From contig NZ_JACFXU010000018.1 in NCBI RefSeq assembly GCF_014077625.1, positions 124,001-188,000 of the forward strand: a stretch of DNA of 64,000 nt, read 5' to 3'. This document shows positions 1 to 9,412 of the stretch, one piece after another (position 1 is the stretch's first letter; the number at the start of each line of letters is the position of its first letter). A program made the translations under genes and the position numbers. Below the pieces are notes generated by a model that worked only from the letters and a program-made list of their open reading frames with translations, had not been told where the DNA came from and did not search any database. This DNA is from Sediminihaliea albiluteola (GTDB lineage: Bacteria; Pseudomonadota; Gammaproteobacteria; Pseudomonadales; Halieaceae).

Positions 1-161
1 TTTGGGGTAGTGAGTTTTGGCGATTGGCTACTAAAAAGGAGGGGGTTTTATTCTAATCAATTGATTTAATTAGATAAATTTAGGTTGGAGGTCTGGCCGG
101 GCCTTTAGCTAACTCTTGGGTTGGTGAGCTGTTTTGATGTGGACTTATTCTAAGGCTTCGT
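1..161. other. Left-edge sequence, no gene assigned
   Basis: This stretch lies downstream of the minus-strand protease gene. Two plus-strand frames are open from the left edge to stops near positions 54 and 69, so the very end of an upstream gene could be present, but about 20 codons are too few to recognise. No convincing terminator hairpin was seen for the protease gene. Confidence 0.3.
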
Positions 162-2132
162 TCATTGGGCTTGGGGCCTGTCCTGTCTCAGCTCGTCAAT
201 AAGTGCTTTTTCCTGCATATATTGATGATGCCAATTGATGCTAGATGAGCCTTGCTTTTGAGTGGGCGAAGAGCGCTCGATGTGGGCTTTAACTCCCCAG
301 CGCCGGTCTTCGCTTAAGCCTTTTTCACTCTCTTCACCGCGGAACATCTTGTCCAAACCGGGGAGAGTGGGGCTGCCGTCATCAAGGATAATTGCAGGCC
401 CCTCGTAGTGTTGAATGTTGTCGATATCTTGTTCGATTATCATGTCTTCGTTGCCGCAGCCGCGTTGTCCGAGTGTCACGGCACGGGTGGCGCTAACGTA
501 ACCATTGCCCTGTTGAAAAGGGCTATAGGTCAGCATGCCATCGTGGTTTATGGCCAGTTCAGCGCTAGATGTTAATTTGCACTTCAGGTCGTCGGGGCTC
601 AGGTCTGGCTCAAGCTGTAGCAGTAGGGCAGCAATGCCGCTAACCACTGCGCTAGCTTGGGAAGTGCCCGTCATAACGAATTCGCCATTACTTAAAAGGT
701 AATCAGGATGTTCATTGGTTAGTTCTGCCCCCGGACGTATGATGCCTGATATGTGGCCGCCTGGCGCAACCAAGTCGGGTTTAATGTGGCCGCTGGGTGT
801 CGGGCCCCGTGAGGAAAAGTCGGGGATGTAGTCGTCATCACGCTCAGCGACAGTCCATGAGTCAGTGACTGCGCCAACTGTAATAATGTAGGGCAAATTC
901 CCTGGCGAGCCGATAGACATGTTGTCAGGTCCTTCATTGCCAGCTGCGGCTACCACGGCGATGCCCTGGCTCCAAGCTTGCATTAATGCCTGATTGATCG
1001 GATCAAGCCAATAGGGCCAGCGTGGACGCGCAGCGAAGGATAGGTTGAGGACTCGAATATTCAGGGCTTCACGCTGATCCACTACCCATTGAATACCTCT
1101 GACAATATCTAAAAAGTCACCTTGGCCGGCTTTGTTGAAGGCTTTGACTGTGACAATGTCGGCATCGGGTGCAATACCTTGATAAGAGCCCGTTGCTTTG
1201 CCATCTCGAATGACTGGGGCGCTATTAGCCACAATGCTTGTCATATGGGTGCCGTGGCCGCTCTCGTCGAAAATTTCGCTATCGACTCGGTCCAGGATGG
1301 CGTCATAGCGGCCTCGTACGCGGGCCTTGCCAGAAGTGTTTTCGAGTAAGTACTGCTGTTCCCATAGCCCAGAGTCGAGCACTGCTACTGTGACCCCCGA
1401 ACCTGTAATGCCAAGCTTATGTAGTGCGCTGGCACCCACTTCAGTGGGAAAGTAGCTATCATCGCCGTAGCGATCATAGCCAGGGATAGACTCGGCTATA
1501 CAGCCACCGCTGAATGCTGCGCTGAGGTGGATCTCGCGCTGCTTGACTGCTGCGCTGTTGGCTCTGTGGCCAGTAAAACTCAGTACTAGGTCGCTTTGCT
1601 TATACAGTAGGTTGGCGGGATTGTCTGCTGGCGGGACGGTCAGGTGGTAAGGGCTTTTGGCATGTTTTTTGTTAAATGCGATGGGCGTACCAGCGAAGTA
1701 AATGCTCTCTAGTTGGCCTAGGCGTTCTGGCCACTCGATCTGCAGTTCAGTGAGCATCACGGTGTCGCGGCCTTTGTTGAACAGAGGCCAGCGGAGCTCA
1801 GCACCGGTGATTTGTAGCTCGAGTGCACCGCCGACATTACAGCTTTCTTGCTCAGGCTCTGGCGGTGCAAGAGACAGGTCATCAATGTGCCGGGTGATCA
1901 GCCCTGATTCGAGAATATTATTAAGTTGGCTGCGGCTTACTAGTGCGCCAACGGCATTAATAATATGCAAGTCATGAGTGAGTTGGCCGCCTTCTCGTTT
2001 TACTAGTGCGGCCAGCTCGCTACTGGATTGCCCCTGCAGCATAACGCGTAAAGTGTCGTCTGAGGCATGCCCTAAGCTGGGTAGGCACATTAAGAAAAAA
2101 ACAGACAAGAGCTGGCTTGAGCGGGCGATCAT
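162..2132 (-). CDS. Secreted subtilisin-like serine protease (S8 family)
   Basis: A 656-aa exported endopeptidase. A signal peptide covers about residues 1-23 and is followed by an I9-inhibitor-like propeptide (about 25-90). The S8 catalytic domain runs from about 240 to 560 with Asp253 (VAVLDSG), His293 (GHGTH), oxyanion Asn399 (AAAGNEG) and Ser491 (GTSQAS, where GTSMA is usual). Between propeptide and catalytic domain is an extra segment of about 120 residues bounded by Cys98 and Cys211 that I do not recognise. The gene starts 11 bp after the stop of the upstream GGDEF-EAL gene, so it is probably the last gene of that transcript. Secretion through the type II system encoded in the same window is possible but is inference. 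Confidence 0.88.
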   Translation of the reverse strand: MIARSSQLLSVFFLMCLPSLGHASDDTLRVMLQGQSSSELAALVKREGGQLTHDLHIINAVGALVSRSQLNNILESGLITRHIDDLSLAPPEPEQESCNVGGALELQITGAELRWPLFNKGRDTVMLTELQIEWPERLGQLESIYFAGTPIAFNKKHAKSPYHLTVPPADNPANLLYKQSDLVLSFTGHRANSAAVKQREIHLSAAFSGGCIAESIPGYDRYGDDSYFPTEVGASALHKLGITGSGVTVAVLDSGLWEQQYLLENTSGKARVRGRYDAILDRVDSEIFDESGHGTHMTSIVANSAPVIRDGKATGSYQGIAPDADIVTVKAFNKAGQGDFLDIVRGIQWVVDQREALNIRVLNLSFAARPRWPYWLDPINQALMQAWSQGIAVVAAAGNEGPDNMSIGSPGNLPYIITVGAVTDSWTVAERDDDYIPDFSSRGPTPSGHIKPDLVAPGGHISGIIRPGAELTNEHPDYLLSNGEFVMTGTSQASAVVSGIAALLLQLEPDLSPDDLKCKLTSSAELAINHDGMLTYSPFQQGNGYVSATRAVTLGQRGCGNEDMIIEQDIDNIQHYEGPAIILDDGSPTLPGLDKMFRGEESEKGLSEDRRWGVKAHIERSSPTQKQGSSSINWHHQYMQEKALIDELRQDRPQAQ

Positions 2133-2143
2133 GTGACAGGAAT

Positions 2144-3952
2144 CTAACGTTTTGAAAGGCTGCTGAGCAACTGACTGTAGTTCTGCTGCAGAAGATCAGG
2201 GACCTCTTCAGCGCGGACGGGATAAGAAAAGTAGTAGCCTTGCAGTAGGTCGCATTGTTTGTGCAGAAGGTAGCTCAGTTGCTCCTCGGTTTCGATGCCT
2301 TCTGCAATGACTTTCAACTTTAAGCTTTTAGATAAAGCGAGAATTGCGTCGACAATGGCTGCACCGTCTAGGCTGTCTAGGTCTGCCACAAAACTTTGAT
2401 CTATCTTTAGCGTATCGATAGGGAAGCGCTTCAAGTAGCTTAGAGACGAATAGCCCGTACCAAAATCGTCTACAGCTAAGGACAGACCAATGGACTTCAA
2501 CTGCTGTAACTTGGTGATGTTGGTTTGAGCGTCAGTCATAATTGCGCTTTCGGTCAGCTCTAACTCCAGCCGCTCTGGTGTCAAGCCAGTCTGCTTAATA
2601 ATAGAGGCTATGCGCTCGGCGAGCTGAGCTTGTTTAAATTGGACCGGTGAAATGTTCACACTGACTACAAAGTCATCAAATCCTTGTGTTTTCCAGTCTT
2701 TACAGTGCCGGGCCACCTCTTTAATGACCCATTCGCCGAGTTCAATAATCTGGCCGGTACGCTCAGCTAAAGGAATGAAATCACCGGGCGGTACGGCTCC
2801 GAGCCTAGGATGATTCCAGCGAACCAGTGCTTCTATGCCAACCGCAGTGCCGGTGATTTTGGAAACCTGTGGTTGGTAATGCAACTCTAGCTCATCACTT
2901 TTCAGGGCATGTCTCAGTTCTTCTTCTAGTTTGAGCTGTTCAACCGCTTTGGAGTTCATTGTTTCGTTATAGAAGCGGTAGCAAGCTCTTCCTTCTGACT
3001 TGGCAGCGTACATCGCTGTATCAGCATTGCGTATTAAGCTATCGGGGGTGCTGCCATCTTGTGGAAATAGTGCGATGCCAATACTTGGTGTCACCACTGG
3101 GTTGTGGGACCGTAGCGCGATGGGCTCGGATAATATTTTTAAGATCCGCTTGGCAACGCTTTCAACCTGAGCTGCATTTTCGATGTCGGAGAGCACGACC
3201 GTAAACTCATCGCCGCCAAGTCGTGCAATCTCAGTGCCCATTGGCTCGCTATCATTGAGTGCTTCGTTGGCGGCAAAGTAGTTAATTACATCGTCTTCCC
3301 TCAGCTCCATGCTGAGGCGCTTGGCAATCTCAACCAATAAACGGTCGCCGCGGCCGTGGCCTATTGAGTCATTGATACGCTTAAAGTGGTCGAGGTCAAT
3401 GAACAAAAGCGCTGCTTGGCTGTTGTTGCGATGGCTTTGTCTGAGGGTTCGCGTGAGCTGCTCATTAAAGCTGCGCCGGTTGGGCAGGTTGGTGAGGGGG
3501 TCGTAATAGGCGAGGTAGCGAAGTCGGTCCTCTTGCCTTTTGAGCGCGTTAAAGGCATCGCTAGCGCGCAGCATATATTGTACATCACGACCCAAAAGCG
3601 ACCAGTTTACCGGCTTGGTTTTGTACTGAGTGGCACCCGCTTCAAAGCCTTTATCAATGGATTCACGGTCGTCGGAGCCAGTTACAATCATAATTGGGAT
3701 AGTTGCACCCATTGGCATTTGACGAATGCGCCGACAGACCTCCAAGCCACTCATGCCCGGCATTTCAACATCGAGAAAAATTAAGTCTGGGCGTTCCCGC
3801 TCAAACACCTTAATAGTATCTGGCCCATTGCTCGCTTCAACAACGGTCATGCCTTCTGCTTCGAGGCACTGCCGTGTCAGCAGACGGACATTAACATCAT
3901 CATCGCTGACGAGGATTTTGGAGCGAAGCCGTGGTTCGATACGAGATGGCAT
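2144..3952 (-). CDS. Response regulator with GGDEF and EAL domains
   Basis: A 602-aa cytoplasmic c-di-GMP signalling protein. The N-terminal receiver domain (about 12-130) has the acidic pocket SDDD at 16-19 and the phospho-acceptor Asp61 (FLDVEMPG). A GGDEF domain (about 150-320) keeps RLGGDEF, and an EAL domain (about 335-590) keeps EALVRW, SVNIS, ELTES, DDFGTGYSS, TLKID, AEGIET and LQGYYF. Both enzymatic halves therefore look intact: diguanylate cyclase plus phosphodiesterase, with the net activity not predictable from sequence. No histidine kinase is adjacent. It lies between a second GGDEF-EAL gene and the secreted protease on the same strand. Confidence 0.93.
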   Translation of the reverse strand: MPSRIEPRLRSKILVSDDDVNVRLLTRQCLEAEGMTVVEASNGPDTIKVFERERPDLIFLDVEMPGMSGLEVCRRIRQMPMGATIPIMIVTGSDDRESIDKGFEAGATQYKTKPVNWSLLGRDVQYMLRASDAFNALKRQEDRLRYLAYYDPLTNLPNRRSFNEQLTRTLRQSHRNNSQAALLFIDLDHFKRINDSIGHGRGDRLLVEIAKRLSMELREDDVINYFAANEALNDSEPMGTEIARLGGDEFTVVLSDIENAAQVESVAKRILKILSEPIALRSHNPVVTPSIGIALFPQDGSTPDSLIRNADTAMYAAKSEGRACYRFYNETMNSKAVEQLKLEEELRHALKSDELELHYQPQVSKITGTAVGIEALVRWNHPRLGAVPPGDFIPLAERTGQIIELGEWVIKEVARHCKDWKTQGFDDFVVSVNISPVQFKQAQLAERIASIIKQTGLTPERLELELTESAIMTDAQTNITKLQQLKSIGLSLAVDDFGTGYSSLSYLKRFPIDTLKIDQSFVADLDSLDGAAIVDAILALSKSLKLKVIAEGIETEEQLSYLLHKQCDLLQGYYFSYPVRAEEVPDLLQQNYSQLLSSLSKR

Positions 3953-4045
3953 GGGCGTTTTTAGTCTAAGTCAAGCAATATGGTGGTAGCTAAGGCTAAC
4001 ACGCGTCGGGCGGTTAGGCCTAGGGGGGAGTAGCTTGGCTGGCAG

Positions 4046-5743
4046 CTAAGGGTTAGTGGAATAGGCTTTTATACGCTGCTGTTCGAGAAATCGTGGCAAG
4101 TGCTGCAAGGGGATTGCGGGGCTATAGTAAAAGCCTTGGACTTGATGACATTGCTGCTGACGCAAGAAGGCTACTTGCTCGTAGGTTTCGGTGCCTTCGG
4201 CAATCACTACAATACCGAGCTCTTGCGCCATTTTAATGATCATGGAACACACAGCGGCTTGCTGAGTGTTTTGGGGCAGTTCGCGTACGAAGGTAGCGTC
4301 CACCTTGAGTGAAGCGATTGGCAGGGTGGTCAGATGTGAAAGTTGGGAGAAACCGGTACCAAAATCATCCAGTGAGAAGGAGATTCCCAGCTCTTTAAGT
4401 TCATTCATCCGGGCCTTGATAGCATTGGGATTCTGTAAGACAGTGCTTTCAGTTAACTCAAACTCGAGTCGTTTAGCGTTGGCGCCGGTATCGCTTAAGA
4501 TACTTTTAACCACGCTGGGGAAGAGTTTATCTTGGAGTTGAGAGAACGACACATTGACGCCTATATCTATCTGCCCTAAGCCCTGTTCAGCTAAGCAGTT
4601 CAGAGCTTTGCATGCCTGCCAGATAACCTGGTAGCCAAGGCTCTTCATCAGTCCAATATCTTCACATTCATTAAGAAACTCGAGTGGCTCTAGTAGGCCG
4701 CGCTGGGGATGGTTCCAGCGTAACAATGCCTCTAGTCCAACTAAGCGTTCGCTACTCAGGTCGATACGTGGCTGGTAATAGAGTTCAAACTGGGCATTGT
4801 GAATGGCACTGCGTAATTCAGTAGCCAAGTTGCTACGCATAGAGACTTGCTCAGCGAGCTGTCTATCGTAATAGGTATGCTTGCGGTCCTTAAGTGATTT
4901 GGAATGAAGCATAGCCTTGCGGGCTGCTTCCATGGGGTCGATTTGCTCTTGCTCCAACTCGGAAAACAGGGTGAGGCCCAAGCTGGTATTGACCACGACT
5001 GGCTGCTCGTTGAGGGTGATGGGAATGGTCAGAGCCAGTAAAATATTATTGGCTAACTCTTCGATATGTTCAGCTGACTCTGCTTCTTCAATTAGAACGG
5101 CAAACTCGTCGCCATTCAGGCGGGCTAGGCAGTCCCGGTGACCCAGCTTGTCGGTGATGCGATCAGCCAAAGTCTTAATCAATAAGTCGCCATTCTGCTC
5201 ACCGTAGTGGTCATTAATATGGGCAAAGTTATCGACGTTGAAATACAGTAGTGCGGAAGTAAGTTTATGCTGCTGTGAGCGCTCCACGGCGCGCTTTAAC
5301 AGGGGGCGAAAGCCTATGCGATTGAGTGCGCCGCTAAGGCTGTCGTAGCTCGACATAAGGTCAATGGTTCGCCGGGCCTGCTTGAGCTGGATACTGTAAT
5401 CCACTACGCGCTGCACTAGAGCATCGTAGAGTTGTCCTCGAAGGAGGTAGTCCTGTAGTCCCAGCTCAGCTATGCGGCGGGCTGTGTCGCAATCATCAAG
5501 CAATACGATAATGGCAGTGGCAGAGTTGTTCTTTTGCGCTAGACGCAGCAGGTATTCGGTTTCGGGGCTTTCAGCAATGATTGCTGCTTTTATGCTTGGG
5601 TCTAGTAGTACCTCAATTGGCCGTTCAATAGATGTGGAGCTGATGACAAAGTAGGTATTAGTTTGCGCTTGCTGCAGGCATTTCGAGAGCTGCAAGTGGT
5701 CGCTTGGCTTATCAGAGATTATTAAAATGCTATTTCGACCCAC
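4046..5743 (-). CDS. GGDEF-EAL protein with degenerate receiver-like N-terminus
   Basis: A 565-aa protein. Residues 1-125 look like a receiver fold (ILIISDKPSDHL at the start, IIVLLDD mid-domain), but no clear phospho-acceptor Asp stands in the usual place. The GGDEF-type domain reads RLNGDEF, so the first glycine of the signature is Asn. The EAL domain has EALLRWNHP, GVNVS, ELTES, DDFGTGFSQ, SLKVD, AEGTET and VQGFYY, the full set of catalytic and metal-binding positions. I infer a phosphodiesterase whose GGDEF half may be regulatory. The start is GTG, supported by GGAG six bases upstream; the ATG nearby is in another frame. It is the first gene of the three-gene minus-strand set. Confidence 0.9.
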   Translation of the reverse strand: MGRNSILIISDKPSDHLQLSKCLQQAQTNTYFVISSTSIERPIEVLLDPSIKAAIIAESPETEYLLRLAQKNNSATAIIVLLDDCDTARRIAELGLQDYLLRGQLYDALVQRVVDYSIQLKQARRTIDLMSSYDSLSGALNRIGFRPLLKRAVERSQQHKLTSALLYFNVDNFAHINDHYGEQNGDLLIKTLADRITDKLGHRDCLARLNGDEFAVLIEEAESAEHIEELANNILLALTIPITLNEQPVVVNTSLGLTLFSELEQEQIDPMEAARKAMLHSKSLKDRKHTYYDRQLAEQVSMRSNLATELRSAIHNAQFELYYQPRIDLSSERLVGLEALLRWNHPQRGLLEPLEFLNECEDIGLMKSLGYQVIWQACKALNCLAEQGLGQIDIGVNVSFSQLQDKLFPSVVKSILSDTGANAKRLEFELTESTVLQNPNAIKARMNELKELGISFSLDDFGTGFSQLSHLTTLPIASLKVDATFVRELPQNTQQAAVCSMIIKMAQELGIVVIAEGTETYEQVAFLRQQQCHQVQGFYYSPAIPLQHLPRFLEQQRIKAYSTNP

Positions 5744-6003
5744 TCATGTCTCCAGGTGATTTTCTCAGTGCCTGTTAGTAGGAGATCTGAGTTGTGCGAT
5801 CAACCTAGGGGGTGACTGTGGGTGGCCGCAAATTGTCATCAACATCAACTTATACACACCTTGTTAGCTAGTTTCTAGGCTATTTTTACAATAGTGCTGA
5901 GCTGATGACGGGATCGTGAAATAAGTCACACTAACACTTAAGTTTGCCAGCTTGATCGTGAGGCTGTAAAAAGCATCTGTAAATGACTTCACAGGATCTC
6001 ATT

Positions 6004-7677
6004 ATGTTTTACCGACAATTTATCTTGCTGCTTAGCGCTTGTTTGGCATGTGCGGCAGCTTTTTCAAATCCCCTAGCGCTGGACACAGATATCGATCCAC
6101 AGCGCCTATCAGATATTGTTAAAACGCTGGCCTCTGACGAGTTCGAGGGCCGTGCACCCGGTACTGCCGGGGAAGAAAAGACGATTGCTTATTTGGTGGA
6201 GCAATTTAAGGCACTCGGTTTGAAGCCTGCGGGTACTTCTGGTGCTTGGACGCAGTCGGTGCCAATGCTACATACCACCATTGAGCAGCCCGATAAGCTG
6301 GCTTTCTCTGCCACTGACAAGTCACTTCAGTTGATTCAGGGTGAAAATATCGAAATCAGCACCTTGCATGATGTCGACGCAATTAACTTTGATTCCGCGC
6401 CTGTGGTCTTTGTTGGCTTTGGTGTTGATGCCCCGGAGCGTGACTGGGACGACTTTGGTGATATTGATTTGCGTGGCAAGGTGGCGATTTTTTTGGTTAA
6501 CGACCCAGATTTCTCGGCTTCGCCTGAGGAGCCAGTAGCTGGGCGCTTTGGTGATCGACGAATGACTTATTACGGTCGCTGGGCCTATAAGTTTGAAGAA
6601 GCTGCCCGGCGCGGGGCGCTTGCGGCCTTGGTGATTCACGAAACTGAGGCGGCTGGTTACGGCTGGAGCGTGGCGGCCTCTTCACCTGGAGATAATATTG
6701 CCCTAGCTGAGAGCTCTGGCGCCGAGCCACCGGTAATGCTGCAGGGTTGGTTAAAATATGAGGCCGCTGAAAGCTTATTTGAAATGGCCGGGCTAGATTT
6801 GTCGCAGCAGCGCAAGCAAGCCCGCAGCCCAGATTTTAAGGCCATGCCTCTTAAAGGCCTAAGCATGAATGCTGAGCTGAAGGTGAAAACTGAGCAGTTT
6901 GAGAGTCAGAACGTGCTGGCTATGCTGCCCGGAACCACCCGCAGTGATGAGTACCTTATGGTGTCTTCGCACTGGGATGCTTTTGGATTGGGGGTGCCAG
7001 ATGAACAGGGTCGTACAGTGCGCCCCGGTGCTAACGACGATGCTTTGGGTACCGCCGGTGTACTGGAGCTAGCGCGAGTGCTTAAGCAGGGGGAGCCCCT
7101 GCAGCGCAGCGTACTGTTTGCGGTCTGGACCGGGGAAGAAAGTGGCTTGCTGGGCTCCAAAGCCTACGCTGAAAAACCCTTGTATCCACTGGAAAAAACC
7201 GCTGCAAACTTTACTTTAGATATCCTACAAACAGCCGGCTTAGCACGTGATGTGATTCTGGTGGGTGAGGGGCAAAGTGAGCTCGAAGATGATTTGGCTG
7301 CCGCTGCGGCGCAGCAGGGTCGAGTCGTGACGCCGGAAACTCTGCCAGAAAATGGTCTGTTTTTCCGCGCGGACCATTTCTCTATGGCTAAGCAAGGTGT
7401 GCCCGTATTGCTGATGATGGGCATAGCCGGCGGCGCCGACCTTGTTGAAGGTGGGCGCGAGGCTGGAGAGCAGTGGATTGCCGACTATGTGGGCAACTGC
7501 TACCACAAAACCTGTGACGCTTGGGATGAAAACTGGAACCTCGACGGCGCTGTGCAAGATATTAATGCCTTCGAAATTATTATCCGCGACCTGGCAAACT
7601 CTGAGCGCTGGCCAGAGTGGAAGAGCGGATCAGAGTTTAAGGCTATTCGAGACGCGAGTGCAGCGGCACGCCCCTAA
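6004..7677 (+). CDS. Secreted M28-family zinc aminopeptidase
   Basis: About 557 aa from the chosen ATG, which follows AGGA and gives a clean signal peptide (FILLLSACLACAAAFS); an in-frame ATG at 5983 would put seven polar residues before it. A PA-type insert (about 130-270) precedes the M28 core. Likely zinc ligands are His in SSHWDAFG (about 323), the Asp pair in GANDDALG (about 345), the Glu pair in WTGEESGLLG (about 378) and His in RADHFSMAKQGVP. It should remove N-terminal residues from peptides in the periplasm or medium. It ends one base before the convergent gene on the other strand. Confidence 0.88.
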   Translation: MFYRQFILLLSACLACAAAFSNPLALDTDIDPQRLSDIVKTLASDEFEGRAPGTAGEEKTIAYLVEQFKALGLKPAGTSGAWTQSVPMLHTTIEQPDKLAFSATDKSLQLIQGENIEISTLHDVDAINFDSAPVVFVGFGVDAPERDWDDFGDIDLRGKVAIFLVNDPDFSASPEEPVAGRFGDRRMTYYGRWAYKFEEAARRGALAALVIHETEAAGYGWSVAASSPGDNIALAESSGAEPPVMLQGWLKYEAAESLFEMAGLDLSQQRKQARSPDFKAMPLKGLSMNAELKVKTEQFESQNVLAMLPGTTRSDEYLMVSSHWDAFGLGVPDEQGRTVRPGANDDALGTAGVLELARVLKQGEPLQRSVLFAVWTGEESGLLGSKAYAEKPLYPLEKTAANFTLDILQTAGLARDVILVGEGQSELEDDLAAAAAQQGRVVTPETLPENGLFFRADHFSMAKQGVPVLLMMGIAGGADLVEGGREAGEQWIADYVGNCYHKTCDAWDENWNLDGAVQDINAFEIIIRDLANSERWPEWKSGSEFKAIRDASAAARP

Positions 7678-7678
7678 A

Positions 7679-8176
7679 CTATTGCTTGATAGGCTCGCAG
7701 CTAAATACCGGAATATCGCGGTCGGTGCGAGCCTGATACTCATCAAAGTCGGGGTAGAGTGATAGCAGGTGCGGCCACAGCGCCGCTTTTTCCTCAGCGC
7801 TGATTTGTCGCGCTCGGTAATGCTGCTCGGCTCCATCAACCATGATTTGAATCTCTGGATTGGCTTTGACATTGTAATACCAAGCAGGGTTACCGGGCAT
7901 GCCACCCTGTGAGGCTACTAGGAGCTTGTTGTCGCCGTGAGGTAGGTGAATCAGCGCCACACGTCTGATTCTGCTAGATTTAGCACCGCGGGTGGTGACC
8001 ACGCAAACAGGAAAACCGCCGATGAACTTATTCATTAGTTTGCCTTTAGTGGCGCGAAATACCGCCACTTGCAAGCGCGTGGCCCAGCGCAGAAAGAAAC
8101 GTATGAGTGGTAATTGAGCCTCGGGGTAGGGCTTGGTATCCTCTCGGCGAGTTTTTACGTAGTCAAACTTAGTCAT
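7679..8176 (-). CDS. Nitroreductase/deazaflavin-dependent (DUF385-type) protein
   Basis: 165 aa. The middle part (VVTTRGAKSSRIRRVALIHLPHGDNKLLVASQGGMPGNPAWYYN, spread over about 58-105) is the hallmark of the split-barrel F420H2-dependent quinone reductase-like/DUF385 family. Most gammaproteobacteria lack F420, so the cofactor may be FMN or another flavin; that is inference. Substrate unknown. The gene is monocistronic: it converges with the M28 peptidase gene with one base between stops and diverges from nadA. Confidence 0.75.
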   Translation of the reverse strand: MTKFDYVKTRREDTKPYPEAQLPLIRFFLRWATRLQVAVFRATKGKLMNKFIGGFPVCVVTTRGAKSSRIRRVALIHLPHGDNKLLVASQGGMPGNPAWYYNVKANPEIQIMVDGAEQHYRARQISAEEKAALWPHLLSLYPDFDEYQARTDRDIPVFSCEPIKQ

Positions 8177-8255
8177 TTAATCATCCACAAAGTCTCGGCA
8201 TTTAAGCTGGCAACCTTACGATAGAGTGATACGCAAGCCAAGCGCAGCTAAGCTG

Positions 8256-8264
8256 TGGTAGAAT
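8256..8264 (+). promoter_or_regulatory. Candidate extended -10 promoter of nadA
   Basis: TGG followed by TAGAAT forms an extended -10 element about 40 bp before the nadA start. The -35 region 17 bp upstream is poor, which is common with extended -10 promoters. This is a pattern match only. Confidence 0.35.
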
Positions 8265-8302
8265 GCCTAAATCCCATCCCTTAGAAAACCGCAGTTTGTA
8301 GT

Positions 8303-9376
8303 ATGAGTCTAGCCTCTGAGAAACTTGAAGCCATTCGGGTCCAGGTGCAGCAGCACCTTGATCACGCTGAAAGCAAGCAACTTACACCGCAACAAGAAAC
8401 CGCTTTAAAAGAGCGTATCAAACAGCGTCTGAAGGAAGAGAACGCTGTGATTGTTGCGCACTATTACACCGCGCCGGTTATTCAGGCTCTTGCTGAAGAG
8501 ACTGGTGGCTGTGTGTCCGATTCACTCGAAATGGCCCGTTTTGGCCATGATCACGATGCCACCACTCTTGTGGTTGCCGGGGTTAAGTTTATGGGGGAAA
8601 CCGCCAAGATCCTGACCCCCAATAAGCGAGTGCTGATGCCAACCTTGGAAGCTACCTGCTCGCTGGATCTGGGCTGTCCGATCGACGCCTTTTCGGCGTT
8701 CTGTGACCAGCACCCGGATCGAAAGGTAGTGGTCTATGCCAACACCTCAGCTGCTGTTAAAGCCCGGGCAGACTGGGTGGTGACCTCCAGTATTGCGCTG
8801 GATGTGGTCGAGCATCTCAGTGCCCAAGGTGAAAAAATCCTCTGGGCACCTGACCGACACTTGGGCGACTATGTGCGCCGTGAGACCGGTGCTGACATGA
8901 TTATGTGGGACGGTGCCTGCATTGTGCATGAGGAGTTTAAAGCTCGTGGCATTGCCGATCTGAAGGAAGTCTATCCCGATGCGGCGGTCTTAGTGCACCC
9001 GGAGTCCCCGGCATCTGTGCTTGAGTTGGCCGATCGAGTGGGTTCTACCACGCAGATTATTCGCGCTGCTCAAGAGCTACCAAATAAGCGTTTTATCGTG
9101 GCTACCGATCAGGGCATCTTTTATAAGTTGCAGCAGATGGCGCCAGATAAAGAGTTTATTATCGCGCCCACCGCTGGTAACGGTGGCAGTTGCAGCAGCT
9201 GTGCTAATTGCCCTTGGATGGCGATGAACGAGTTGGAGGCGCTGGCCAATGTGTTTGACCAGAGTCATAACGAAGTATTCGTCGATCCGCAGCTAGGTGA
9301 GCGTGCCATGGTGCCACTGCGTCGCATGTTGGACTTTGCGGCTGAGCTTAAAGTCCAGGTCAAAGGCAACGCTTAA
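8303..9376 (+). CDS. nadA: Quinolinate synthase NadA
   Basis: 357 aa, the usual length of the family. It condenses iminoaspartate (from NadB) with dihydroxyacetone phosphate to make quinolinate for NAD synthesis, in the cytoplasm. Visible family marks are AHYYTAP near residue 54, [12 protein letters not shown], the cluster Cys in [28 protein letters not shown], and the C-terminal [13 protein letters not shown] that supplies [4Fe-4S] ligands. nadB and nadC are not in the window. The start ATG is supported by alignment of the N-terminus to proteobacterial NadA. Confidence 0.96.
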   Translation: MSLASEKLEAIRVQVQQHLDHAESKQLTPQQETALKERIKQRLKEENAVIVAHYYTAPVIQALAEETGGCVSDSLEMARFGHDHDATTLVVAGVKFMGETAKILTPNKRVLMPTLEATCSLDLGCPIDAFSAFCDQHPDRKVVVYANTSAAVKARADWVVTSSIALDVVEHLSAQGEKILWAPDRHLGDYVRRETGADMIMWDGACIVHEEFKARGIADLKEVYPDAAVLVHPESPASVLELADRVGSTTQIIRAAQELPNKRFIVATDQGIFYKLQQMAPDKEFIIAPTAGNGGSCSSCANCPWMAMNELEALANVFDQSHNEVFVDPQLGERAMVPLRRMLDFAAELKVQVKGNA

Positions 9377-9386
9377 GACCTTCCTA

Positions 9387-9409
9387 ACCCGCGCTCAGTG
9401 GGCGCGGGT
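9387..9409. terminator. Hairpin between convergent nadA and bepA-like genes
   Basis: Arms ACCCGCGC and GCGCGGGT flank a 7-nt loop. It sits in the 36-bp gap between two convergent genes. The U-tract is weak on both sides, so it may be an imperfect bidirectional terminator. Confidence 0.5.
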
Positions 9410-9412
9410 AGT

